Shown here: piece by piece, positions 57,168-64,000 of the stretch
Position numbering within the stretch: position 1 is the stretch's first letter
Layout: each line of letters opens with the position of its first letter
Assembly: GCF_918797525.1 (NCBI RefSeq)
Contig: NZ_OU963893.1
Span: 3,410,001-3,474,000, forward strand
Length of the DNA: 64,000 nucleotides
Source: an unidentified bacterial endosymbiont
Lineage (GTDB): Bacteria; Pseudomonadota; Gammaproteobacteria; Enterobacterales; Enterobacteriaceae
Direction: 5' to 3'
The notes under the pieces: generated by a model
What the model was told of the DNA's origin: nothing
The model's input: only the letters and a program-made list of their open reading frames with translations
The model's database searches: none
Program-made: the position numbers and the translations under genes

Positions 57168-57200
57168 GCCGGGCCGCTGCTGGCCCGGCATTCCATTTAT
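57168..57200 (+). terminator. Terminator of rna
   Basis: GCCGGGCC-GCTGCT-GGCCCGGC, then ATTCCATTTATTT. A GC-rich perfect 8-bp stem, 6 bp after the rna stop. Confidence 0.75.
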
Positions 57201-57334
57201 TTCTGTTATATGACGATACCCATCACACTTCCGCTCACCTGCATCAAAAATCCAGCTATTGCATCATTTATCCGGTAAACAGCCCTGAAACCTCCCCGCC
57301 ATAATCGCGGAGTCAATTACAGGAGGAATTTCAC

Positions 57335-57658
57335 ATGGCTAAGAAACTGATTGCACTGTGCGCATGCCCAATGGGACTGGCGCATACCTTTATGGCCGCT
57401 CAGGCGCTGGAAGATGCCGCCCTCGACGCTGGCTATGACGTCAAAATTGAAACCCAGGGCGCAGACGGGATCCAGAATCGCTTAACGGCGGAAGATATCG
57501 CCAGCGCAGACATTATCATCCACGCCATTGCCATTACCCCGGAAGACAACGAGCGATTTGAAACACGCGACGTCTACGAAATCACGCTTCAGGACGCCAT
57601 CAAAAATGCGGCAGGCACCCTGAAAGAGATCGAAGAGATGATGGCTGCAGAACAATAA
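57335..57658 (+). CDS. fryB: Fructose-like PTS enzyme IIB (FryB)
   Basis: A 107-residue cytoplasmic IIB protein of the fructose/mannitol PTS family. The phospho-cysteine is Cys11 in CACPMGLAHT, close to E. coli FryB. An AGGAGG ribosome site precedes the ATG. First gene of fryB-fryC-ypdF-ypdE-fryA. The transported substrate is not known in any species. Confidence 0.94.
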   Translation: MAKKLIALCACPMGLAHTFMAAQALEDAALDAGYDVKIETQGADGIQNRLTAEDIASADIIIHAIAITPEDNERFETRDVYEITLQDAIKNAAGTLKEIEEMMAAEQ

Positions 57659-57685
57659 TAATCGTCACACTCAGGGGTTTTCGTC

Positions 57686-58936
57686 ATGGCAATTAAAAAA
57701 CGCACTGCGGTTCACCCGGTACGTCATGAGGGGGATACGCTCGCAATCAAACCTGCGCCCACCCTAACAGGCAATGCTTTCTGGCAAGCGCTTCCTCAAC
57801 ACATTATGTCGGGTATTTCCCGTATGGTGCCGACGCTCATTATGGGCGGGGTGATCCTCGCTATTTCACAGCTGATCGCCTACGTCTGGCTGAAAATCCC
57901 GCCGGATACCGGCATTATGGAGGCGCTGAACTCGGGCAAATTCACCGGGTTTACCCTTTCAGTGTTGAAATTTGGTTATCTGACCGAATCCTTCGGCGGA
58001 CTGCTGTTCAGCTTCGCGATCCCGATGTTTTCGGCCTTTGTGGCCAACTCCATTGGCGGTAAGCTGGCCTTCCCGGCCGGATTTATTGGCGGACTGGTGG
58101 CGACACAGCCCACGCAGGTACTGAATTTCAGTCCGGAAAAACTGACCTGGCTTGCGACAAAACCCGTTCCCTCCACCTTTATTGGCGCGCTGATCATCGC
58201 CATCGCCGCAGGCTATCTGGTGAAAGCGTTAAATTCCCGCATTAACCTGCCGCACTATCTGCTGGCCTTTAAAAGCACCTTCCTGATCCCAATCCTTTCC
58301 GCCCTGTTCGTGATGCTGGCGATGTACTACGTCATTACCCCGATTGGCGGCTGGTTAAACGCAGGTATGCGTGCCCTGCTGCTCGCGGCGGGCCAGGCCG
58401 GTTCGATGATGTATGCCATCGGCATGGCCGCCGCGACGGCGATTGATCTCGGTGGGCCCATCAACAAGGCAGCCGGTTTTGTCGGGCTGGGGTTAACCAC
58501 CGATCGCGTACTGCCGATTACCTCGCGCGCCGTGGCGATCGTCATTCCACCGATTGGCCTTGGCCTGGCGACGCTTATCGATCACCGCCTGACCGGAAAA
58601 CGCCTGTTCAGCCCGCAGCTCTATCCGCAGGGTAAAACCGCGATGTTCCTCGCGTTTATGGGGATCAGCGAAGGGGCAATCCCTTTCCTGCTGGAAAACC
58701 CACTCGCTACGCTGCCCGCTTACATGATCGGTGCAATTGCCGGGGCGATGACCGCCACCGCGCTGGGTGCCGTCCAGTGGTTCCCGGAATCCGCCATCTG
58801 GGCGTGGCCGCTGGTGACCAATCTGGGGGCCTATATGCTCAGCATTCTGGTCGGCGCGGTCATTACCGCGCTGCTGGTGGTAACTATCCGCCACAACATG
58901 CATAAGCGCGGAAAACTCACCATCGATACGCTGTAA
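57686..58936 (+). CDS. fryC: Fructose-like PTS permease IIC (FryC)
   Basis: A 416-residue membrane permease with about 8-10 hydrophobic segments, matching E. coli FryC along its whole length. Family blocks [13 protein letters not shown] and [11 protein letters not shown] (the latter the IIC GxxxEGAIPF substrate motif) are visible. It works with FryB and the IIA domain of FryA. 27 bp after fryB; 11 bp before ypdF. Confidence 0.94.
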   Translation: MAIKKRTAVHPVRHEGDTLAIKPAPTLTGNAFWQALPQHIMSGISRMVPTLIMGGVILAISQLIAYVWLKIPPDTGIMEALNSGKFTGFTLSVLKFGYLTESFGGLLFSFAIPMFSAFVANSIGGKLAFPAGFIGGLVATQPTQVLNFSPEKLTWLATKPVPSTFIGALIIAIAAGYLVKALNSRINLPHYLLAFKSTFLIPILSALFVMLAMYYVITPIGGWLNAGMRALLLAAGQAGSMMYAIGMAAATAIDLGGPINKAAGFVGLGLTTDRVLPITSRAVAIVIPPIGLGLATLIDHRLTGKRLFSPQLYPQGKTAMFLAFMGISEGAIPFLLENPLATLPAYMIGAIAGAMTATALGAVQWFPESAIWAWPLVTNLGAYMLSILVGAVITALLVVTIRHNMHKRGKLTIDTL

Positions 58937-58947
58937 CGGAGTCAACG

Positions 58948-60033
58948 ATGGATTTACTGACAACGCTTCGCCACTGGCTGGCAGAGGAAAATCTCGATGG
59001 CGTGTTAATCGCCTCGCGTCAGAACAAACAATCCCACCTGGGTATGGCAACCGGGTCGGGGTACGTGCTGGTGACGCGAGCGCACGCCCATATCCTCGTC
59101 GATTTCCGCTATTTCAGCGATATCGCCTCACGCGTAGTGGGCTACCAGATGCATCTGCTCGATATCGCCACCCCCTTTGCCGTGGCGGTAAACCGAATTA
59201 TTACCGATGAACATCTCGCCACTTTGGGGTTTGAAGGCGAGCATGTGAGCTGGCAAACCGGCATGCAGTGGGGTGATACGTTAAAGACGACGCTGCGGGG
59301 TATCTCCCTGGATGCGCTCCGGCAGATAAAAACGGTGGACGAAATCGCCCGTATCCGCGCGGCCTGCGGCATTGCCGACAGCGCTGCGCAGCATATCCGG
59401 CGCTTTATTCAGCCCGGCATGCGCGAGCGCGAGGTGGCGGCTGAGCTGGAGTGGTACATGAAGCAGCAAGGGGCTGATAACCCCGCTTTCGACACCATCG
59501 TTGCCAGCGGGCACCGTGGCGCGCTACCGCACGGCAAAGCTACTGACAAGGTCATCGCCCCAGGAGAGCTTGTTACCGTCGATTTTGGCGCGCAACGTCA
59601 GGGATACTGCTCGGATATGACGAGAACATTCCTCGTCGCCGGGCACCCTCGCGCGCCAGATAAACATCCCCTTTATGCGGTCTACCAGATCGTACTGGAA
59701 GCGCAGCTTGCCGCCCTCCGGGCTATCCGGCCAGGCATTCCCTGCCATCAGGTGGACAATGCCGCACGCCGGGTCATTGAGAACGCGGGCTACGGCCCAC
59801 ATTTTGGCCACAATACCGGGCATGCCATCGGTATTGAGGTCCATGAAAATCCAAGATTTTCACCCACCGACGCAACGCTTATCCAGCCCGGCATGCTATT
59901 AACCGTCGAACCCGGTATTTATCTTGCAGGCCAGGGCGGCGTGAGAATTGAAGATATGGTTCTGGTGACCGAAACGGGTGCTGAAGTGCTCTACACCATG
60001 GATAAATCGCTGCTACTGACGGGAGAGCGCTGA
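58948..60033 (+). CDS. ypdF: YpdF, M24-family aminopeptidase
   Basis: A 361-residue Xaa-Pro aminopeptidase-like metallopeptidase. E. coli YpdF removes N-terminal Met or Ala from short peptides, notably Met-Xaa and Xaa-Pro bonds. Dinuclear metal ligands are in [18 protein letters not shown] (two Asp), [13 protein letters not shown] (His), TVEPGIYL (Glu) and VRIEDM (Glu). The stop overlaps the ypdE start (TGATG), so both peptidases are coupled inside a PTS operon. Confidence 0.94.
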   Translation: MDLLTTLRHWLAEENLDGVLIASRQNKQSHLGMATGSGYVLVTRAHAHILVDFRYFSDIASRVVGYQMHLLDIATPFAVAVNRIITDEHLATLGFEGEHVSWQTGMQWGDTLKTTLRGISLDALRQIKTVDEIARIRAACGIADSAAQHIRRFIQPGMREREVAAELEWYMKQQGADNPAFDTIVASGHRGALPHGKATDKVIAPGELVTVDFGAQRQGYCSDMTRTFLVAGHPRAPDKHPLYAVYQIVLEAQLAALRAIRPGIPCHQVDNAARRVIENAGYGPHFGHNTGHAIGIEVHENPRFSPTDATLIQPGMLLTVEPGIYLAGQGGVRIEDMVLVTETGAEVLYTMDKSLLLTGER

Positions 60034-61073
60034 TGGACAAAGAATTACTGCGCGCATTGAGCGAGGCTGACGCGATTGCCGCCTCGGAGCAGGAGGTGCG
60101 CGACATTATGATCGCGCAGGCGCATAAATACCACAAAGAGGTCCAGTTTGACCGCCTCGGCTCCGTGCTCATCCGCGTTAACCAGAGTACCGGGCCGAAG
60201 GTGATGGTTTGCGCGCATATGGATGAGGTTGGCTTTATGGTGCGCAGCATATCCCGTGAGGGCGCGATCGATGTGCTGCCGATTGGCAATGTGCGCATGA
60301 TGGCACGCACGCTTCAGCCGGTTCGCATCACCACGCGCGCCGGGGTTAAAATCCACGGTCTGCTGGATGGCGAGGTTAAAGGCGACACCGTAAGTAACCT
60401 GCGTGTGGACATCGGCGCCACCTCAGCAGAAGAGGTGTTTGCCAGCGGTATAGATGCAGGCGACCGCGTAACCTTTGATACTCCTTTTAATCCTCTGCCC
60501 CATCACCGGGTGATGGGCAAAGCCTTTGACGATCGCCTCGGCTGTTATCTGTTGGTGACCCTGCTACGCGAGCTACACCACACGCCGCTCGACTGCGAAC
60601 TGTGGCTGGTGGCCAGCTCCAGCGAAGAGGTTGGCCTGCGCGGCGGACAAACCACCGCGCGCATCATGACCCCTGACCTTGCGCTGGTGCTTGATACCGC
60701 CTGCTGGTCAAACAACTTTGATTACGGCAACGCCAACCACCGCCAGATCGGCAAGGGGCCAATGCTGGTACTGTACGACAAAACGCTCATCGCCTCGCCA
60801 AAATTAACGGCGTTAATTGAAAACGTGGCGCGCTCGTTGGGTATCCCCTTACAGAAAGATATGTTCAGCAATGGCGGAACCGACGGCGGCGCTATCCATC
60901 TTACCGGCGCGGGTATCCCGACGGTGGTGCTTGGTCCACCGACCCGACACGGGCACTGCGCGGCCTCTATCGCCGACGAAAAAGACATTGATGACACCCA
61001 TCAACTGCTTGTTGCCCTGGCGGCGTGTATCGATCGTGAGACCGTCGCTCACCTGACGGACTTCAGGTGCTGA
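60033..61073 (+). CDS. ypdE: YpdE, M42-family aminopeptidase
   Basis: A 346-residue metallopeptidase of the M42/FrvX family; in E. coli it extends the trimming begun by YpdF. Metal ligands are visible in CAHMDEVGF (His, Asp), GKAFDDRL (Asp), SSEEVGLRG (two Glu), VLDTACW (Asp) and [10 protein letters not shown] (His). It overlaps ypdF by one base and precedes fryA by 22 bp. Confidence 0.94.
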   Translation: MDKELLRALSEADAIAASEQEVRDIMIAQAHKYHKEVQFDRLGSVLIRVNQSTGPKVMVCAHMDEVGFMVRSISREGAIDVLPIGNVRMMARTLQPVRITTRAGVKIHGLLDGEVKGDTVSNLRVDIGATSAEEVFASGIDAGDRVTFDTPFNPLPHHRVMGKAFDDRLGCYLLVTLLRELHHTPLDCELWLVASSSEEVGLRGGQTTARIMTPDLALVLDTACWSNNFDYGNANHRQIGKGPMLVLYDKTLIASPKLTALIENVARSLGIPLQKDMFSNGGTDGGAIHLTGAGIPTVVLGPPTRHGHCAASIADEKDIDDTHQLLVALAACIDRETVAHLTDFRC

Positions 61074-61095
61074 CCTCACGCGCACAGGAGAAAGT

Positions 61096-63591
61096 ATGCT
61101 TTCGATTGAGTTTTTCTGCCCACTGCCCAACGGCCTGCACGCCCGGCCGGCCTGGGCGTTAAAGGAACAGTGCAGCGCATGGCGCAGCGATATTCGTTTT
61201 ATCAATAAACGCCTGAACACCCATGCGGACGGCAAAAGTTCGCTGGCGCTGATCAGTACCGGCACGCTGTTTAACGACAGTTGCGTGCTGGAGATCGCCG
61301 GGAGCGACCAGGAGCAGGCCAGACGTGCTCTTGAGCAGTATATCAATACGGCATTGATCGACAGCGACAGCATTCCATCTGGCGACGCGCCACACATCGC
61401 CCATCCCCTGCCCCGCTCGCTGGTGCGACTCAATCCGCAGTTACAGCATGCCATCACGCTTGCCAGCGGAATCGCTGCCGGGACGTTGCGGGGATGGCAG
61501 AACGATAATCTGCAGCGCTACCGCCAGAATCCGGCCACGCCTGAGGATAGTATGCGCCTGGAGCACAGCCTGGCGACGCTTGCGGAGCAGCTTAACCAGC
61601 GCCTGCGCGGACTGGACGGTGAGAGTAAAACCATTATCAGCGCCCATTTGTCACTGATTCAGGATGAGGAGTTTGGCGGCAATATTCGCCGTCTGATGCG
61701 CGAGGCGCGGCTGAGCCTCGCCCAGGCCATCATTCGCAATATGGAGCAGATCTGCAATAAGCTCTCGCTCTCGGCCAGCGACTACCTGCGCGAGCGCGTC
61801 AGCGACATTCGCGACATTAGCGAGCAGTTGTTGAGCATCACCTGGCCGGCGCTGCAGCCTGCCCTGACATTTTCCCTGGACGCCCCCACCATTCTGGTGG
61901 CGGAAGATATAACCCCCAGCCAGTTTTTGAGCCTCGATATCCGCCACTTAAAAGGGATGGTGCTGGAAAAAACGGGCCGCACATCGCACACCTTAATTCT
62001 GGCCCGTGCCGCCTCTATCCCGGTACTGAGTGGTTTAACCGTCTCCTCTCTCGTGCCCTTTATCGGTAAAGCGGCGATCCTGGATGGCGTCTGCAGCGTG
62101 CTGGTGCTGGAACCCGACATCGCCGTTAACCACTACTACAGCGTGGCACAACGCCTTGCGGACAAGCGCCATCAGCAGCAAATCCAGGCGGCGGCGCTAC
62201 CGGCGCTCACCCGGGATAATGTGTCAGTGGATATCGCGGCCAATATCGGCAGCGCGCTGGAAGCGCCCGGCGCATTCGCCAATGGCGCACAGGGTGTTGG
62301 TCTGTTTCGGACCGAAATGCTCTATATGGACAGGGACACCGCGCCGGACGAACAGGAACAATTTGAGGCCTATCAACAGGTGCTGCTCTCCGCCCAGGGT
62401 AAGCCCGTCATCTTCCGAACCATGGATATTGGCGGTGATAAGCAGATCCCCTACCTCTCTATTGCGCCGGAAGAGAACCCGTTTCTCGGTTATCGTGCGG
62501 TGCGTATTTATCCTGAGTTTGTCCACCTGTTCCGCACCCAGCTTCGCGCCATTTTACGCGCAGGAGCCAGCGGCAACGCGCTATTGATGATCCCGATGGT
62601 GCACAGTCTCGATCAAATACTGTGGGTCAAACAAGAGCTGCAACAGGTACGCGAGGAGCTGACCGCAGAAGGGTTACGCCATACCACAACTCTGCCCCTG
62701 GGCATTATGGTGGAGGTGCCCTCCGTCTGCTTTATCATCGACCACTTCTGTGAGGAGGTCGATTTTTTCAGCATCGGATCCAACGACATGACCCAGTATC
62801 TTTACGCGGTCGATCGCAACAACCCGCGGGTATCTCCGCTGTACAATCCTGTTACACCGTCGTTTTTACGCATGCTGCGCCAGATTACCACCGCCGCCCA
62901 TCACCATGGAAAATGGGTCGGCATCTGCGGCGAACTGGGCGGGGAACGTCGCTATCTTCCTCTGCTTTTAGGCCTCGGGATAGACGAATTAAGCATGAGC
63001 GGACCACGCATCCCGGGCGTCAAAGCGCAGGTGCGTCATCTTGAGAGCGGCGCCTGTCAGGCTCTGGCGGCGCAAGCCTGCGAGTGCCGCAGCGCGAACG
63101 AAATAGAAACGCTGCTTGCCGGCTTCACCCCCGAAGAGCCACCGCGCCCGCTGCTGGCGCTGGAAACCATCGTATTTTACGAACCGCTCACCTCAAAAGA
63201 ACAGGTGCTCCAGTATCTGTGCGGTAATCTGGCTATTCTGGGGCGTACCGAGACCCCGCTGGAGCTGGAAGAAGATATCTGGCAGCGGGAAGAGATTGTC
63301 ACCACCGCCGTAGGGTTTGGGGTGGCTATTCCGCATGCTAAATCACAGTGGATACGTCACTCCAGCATCAGCATAGCCCGTCTACCCAAGCCCATCGACT
63401 GGGAATCGGATATGGGCGACGTCGGGCTGGTGATTATGTTGACGCTCGGGGCAGAGGAGGGAAATAACCACGTCAAAGTGTTCTCTCAGCTAGCACGCAA
63501 GCTGGTGAACAAGGTGTTCAGGGAAGCGCTGTTCGCAGCCGATTCCCCGCAGGCTCTGCTTGACCTGCTGAATGCCGAAATCACCTTCTGA
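61096..63591 (+). CDS. fryA: FryA, HPr-EI-EIIA multiphosphoryl transfer protein
   Basis: An 831-residue fusion able to carry phosphate from PEP to FryB without the general PTS proteins. The HPr-like domain (1-90) has His15 in PNGLHARPA. The EI domain (about 115-680) has phospho-His298 in TGRTSHTLI and the PEP-site Cys in GICGELGGE. The C-terminal EIIA-Fru domain has His747 in GVAIPHAKSQ. All phosphorylation sites are intact. Last gene of the operon, ending 3 bp before the convergent regulator. Confidence 0.95.
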   Translation: MLSIEFFCPLPNGLHARPAWALKEQCSAWRSDIRFINKRLNTHADGKSSLALISTGTLFNDSCVLEIAGSDQEQARRALEQYINTALIDSDSIPSGDAPHIAHPLPRSLVRLNPQLQHAITLASGIAAGTLRGWQNDNLQRYRQNPATPEDSMRLEHSLATLAEQLNQRLRGLDGESKTIISAHLSLIQDEEFGGNIRRLMREARLSLAQAIIRNMEQICNKLSLSASDYLRERVSDIRDISEQLLSITWPALQPALTFSLDAPTILVAEDITPSQFLSLDIRHLKGMVLEKTGRTSHTLILARAASIPVLSGLTVSSLVPFIGKAAILDGVCSVLVLEPDIAVNHYYSVAQRLADKRHQQQIQAAALPALTRDNVSVDIAANIGSALEAPGAFANGAQGVGLFRTEMLYMDRDTAPDEQEQFEAYQQVLLSAQGKPVIFRTMDIGGDKQIPYLSIAPEENPFLGYRAVRIYPEFVHLFRTQLRAILRAGASGNALLMIPMVHSLDQILWVKQELQQVREELTAEGLRHTTTLPLGIMVEVPSVCFIIDHFCEEVDFFSIGSNDMTQYLYAVDRNNPRVSPLYNPVTPSFLRMLRQITTAAHHHGKWVGICGELGGERRYLPLLLGLGIDELSMSGPRIPGVKAQVRHLESGACQALAAQACECRSANEIETLLAGFTPEEPPRPLLALETIVFYEPLTSKEQVLQYLCGNLAILGRTETPLELEEDIWQREEIVTTAVGFGVAIPHAKSQWIRHSSISIARLPKPIDWESDMGDVGLVIMLTLGAEEGNNHVKVFSQLARKLVNKVFREALFAADSPQALLDLLNAEITF

Positions 63592-63594
63592 CCG

Positions 63595-64000
63595 CTACAA
63601 AAAACGCGCGCGATATTCCCCCGGCGTCAGACCAAACTGGCGTCGGAACAGCCTGGAGAAATAGTCGCTATCAGGATAACCGCAGCGCCTCGCGACCTCG
63701 GCGACTGGCAGGTGATATTTTTGCAGGATAGTGCGTGCCTTACCCATTCGCACCCAACGGACGTAATCCACAAAACTCAGGGTTCCCTGCTGTGAAAACA
63801 GGCGTGACAGATGATTCGGGGAGAGGGTAAATAGCGCGGCGACGCTTTCGCGTGAAAGGGGTTGCGCATAGTTCTCCTGCACCCAGTGACAAATGCTTCG
63901 GTAGAGAAAATCCTTTCGCGAAATCCCCGGCTGAGGAGGGGAAGAGGCAACCTTACGGCACCAGCGCAGCAGGCTAAGAACCAGCGGCTGAATAATGTCC
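63595..64000 (-). CDS. ypdC: AraC-type regulator, YpdC-like, N-terminus beyond window
   Basis: The open frame runs from the stop at 63595 to the window end (at least 134 codons) without interruption. The C-terminal AraC/XylS double HTH is complete: QENYAQPLSRESVAALFTL... and VAEVARRCGYPDSDYFSRLF with the family RQFGLTPGEYR end. Position and orientation match E. coli ypdC, convergent with fryA. It is a plausible regulator of the fry operon, but this is not established. The GTG at 63882 is internal, not the true start. Confidence 0.85.
   Translation of the reverse strand, partial: DIIQPLVLSLLRWCRKVASSPPQPGISRKDFLYRSICHWVQENYAQPLSRESVAALFTLSPNHLSRLFSQQGTLSFVDYVRWVRMGKARTILQKYHLPVAEVARRCGYPDSDYFSRLFRRQFGLTPGEYRARFL

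Overview
The window is a chromosomal segment of an enteric gammaproteobacterium, most likely Enterobacter or a close relative. Nearly every gene has a clear Escherichia coli K-12 counterpart in the same order and orientation as the 14-15 min region of that chromosome (pgm-seqA-ybfF-ybfE-fldA-uof-fur-chiP-glnS-nagE/nagBACD-asnB-tRNAs-ubiF-miaB-ybeZYX-lnt-gltIJKL-rihA-ybeL-leuS-lptE-holA-nadD-rsfS-rlmH-mrdAB-rlpA-dacA-ybeD-lipB-ybeF-lipA-tatE-ybeM-crcB-cspE-pagP-dcuC-rna). The genus is an inference from protein recognition; no 16S gene is present.

Layout. 1-4.8 kb: pgm (cut by the window edge), seqA, ybfF, ybfE, fldA, and fur with its overlapping leader peptide uof. 4.8-14.9 kb: the amino-sugar block, with chitoporin chiP, glnS, the GlcNAc transporter nagE divergent from nagBACD, and visible NagC and CRP sites. 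15.2-19.5 kb: a three-gene insertion between nagD and asnB, encoding a GH67 alpha-glucuronidase, a GPH-family sugar transporter and a KdgM-type porin. Together they look like a glucuronoxylan-fragment uptake and cleavage unit. 19.8-22.4 kb: asnB and a seven-gene tRNA operon (Met-Leu-Gln-Gln-Met-Gln-Gln). 22.5-34.5 kb: ubiF, miaB, the ybeZYX-lnt operon with a heat-shock-like promoter, the glutamate/aspartate ABC transporter gltIJKL with GcvB and SroC RNA signals, rihA and ybeL. 34.8-47.3 kb: leuS-lptE-holA-nadD, rsfS-rlmH-mrdA-mrdB-rlpA, dacA, ybeD and lipB (envelope assembly, NAD and lipoate synthesis). 47.5-49.4 kb: an IS91-family (IS1294-like) rolling-circle insertion sequence between lipB and ybeF. 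49.5-57.2 kb: ybeF, lipA, tatE, ybeM, crcB, a 28-residue putative membrane peptide, cspE, pagP, dcuC and rna.

57.3-64.0 kb: where E. coli carries citrate-fermentation genes after rna, this genome has the complete fryB-fryC-ypdF-ypdE-fryA PTS/peptidase cluster, with a convergent AraC-type regulator cut by the window end. In E. coli K-12 that cluster lies far away, next to glk.

Differences from K-12 that can be seen directly: chiQ, cobC and the hscC-djlBC-ybeRTU block are missing from their usual places, ybeM is intact, and three accessory units have been added (the glucuronidase unit, the IS91-family element and the fry/ypd cluster). No prophage, CRISPR array, toxin-antitoxin pair, defence system or rRNA operon was found. 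The window is mostly core genome, and no wholly new system is convincingly present.
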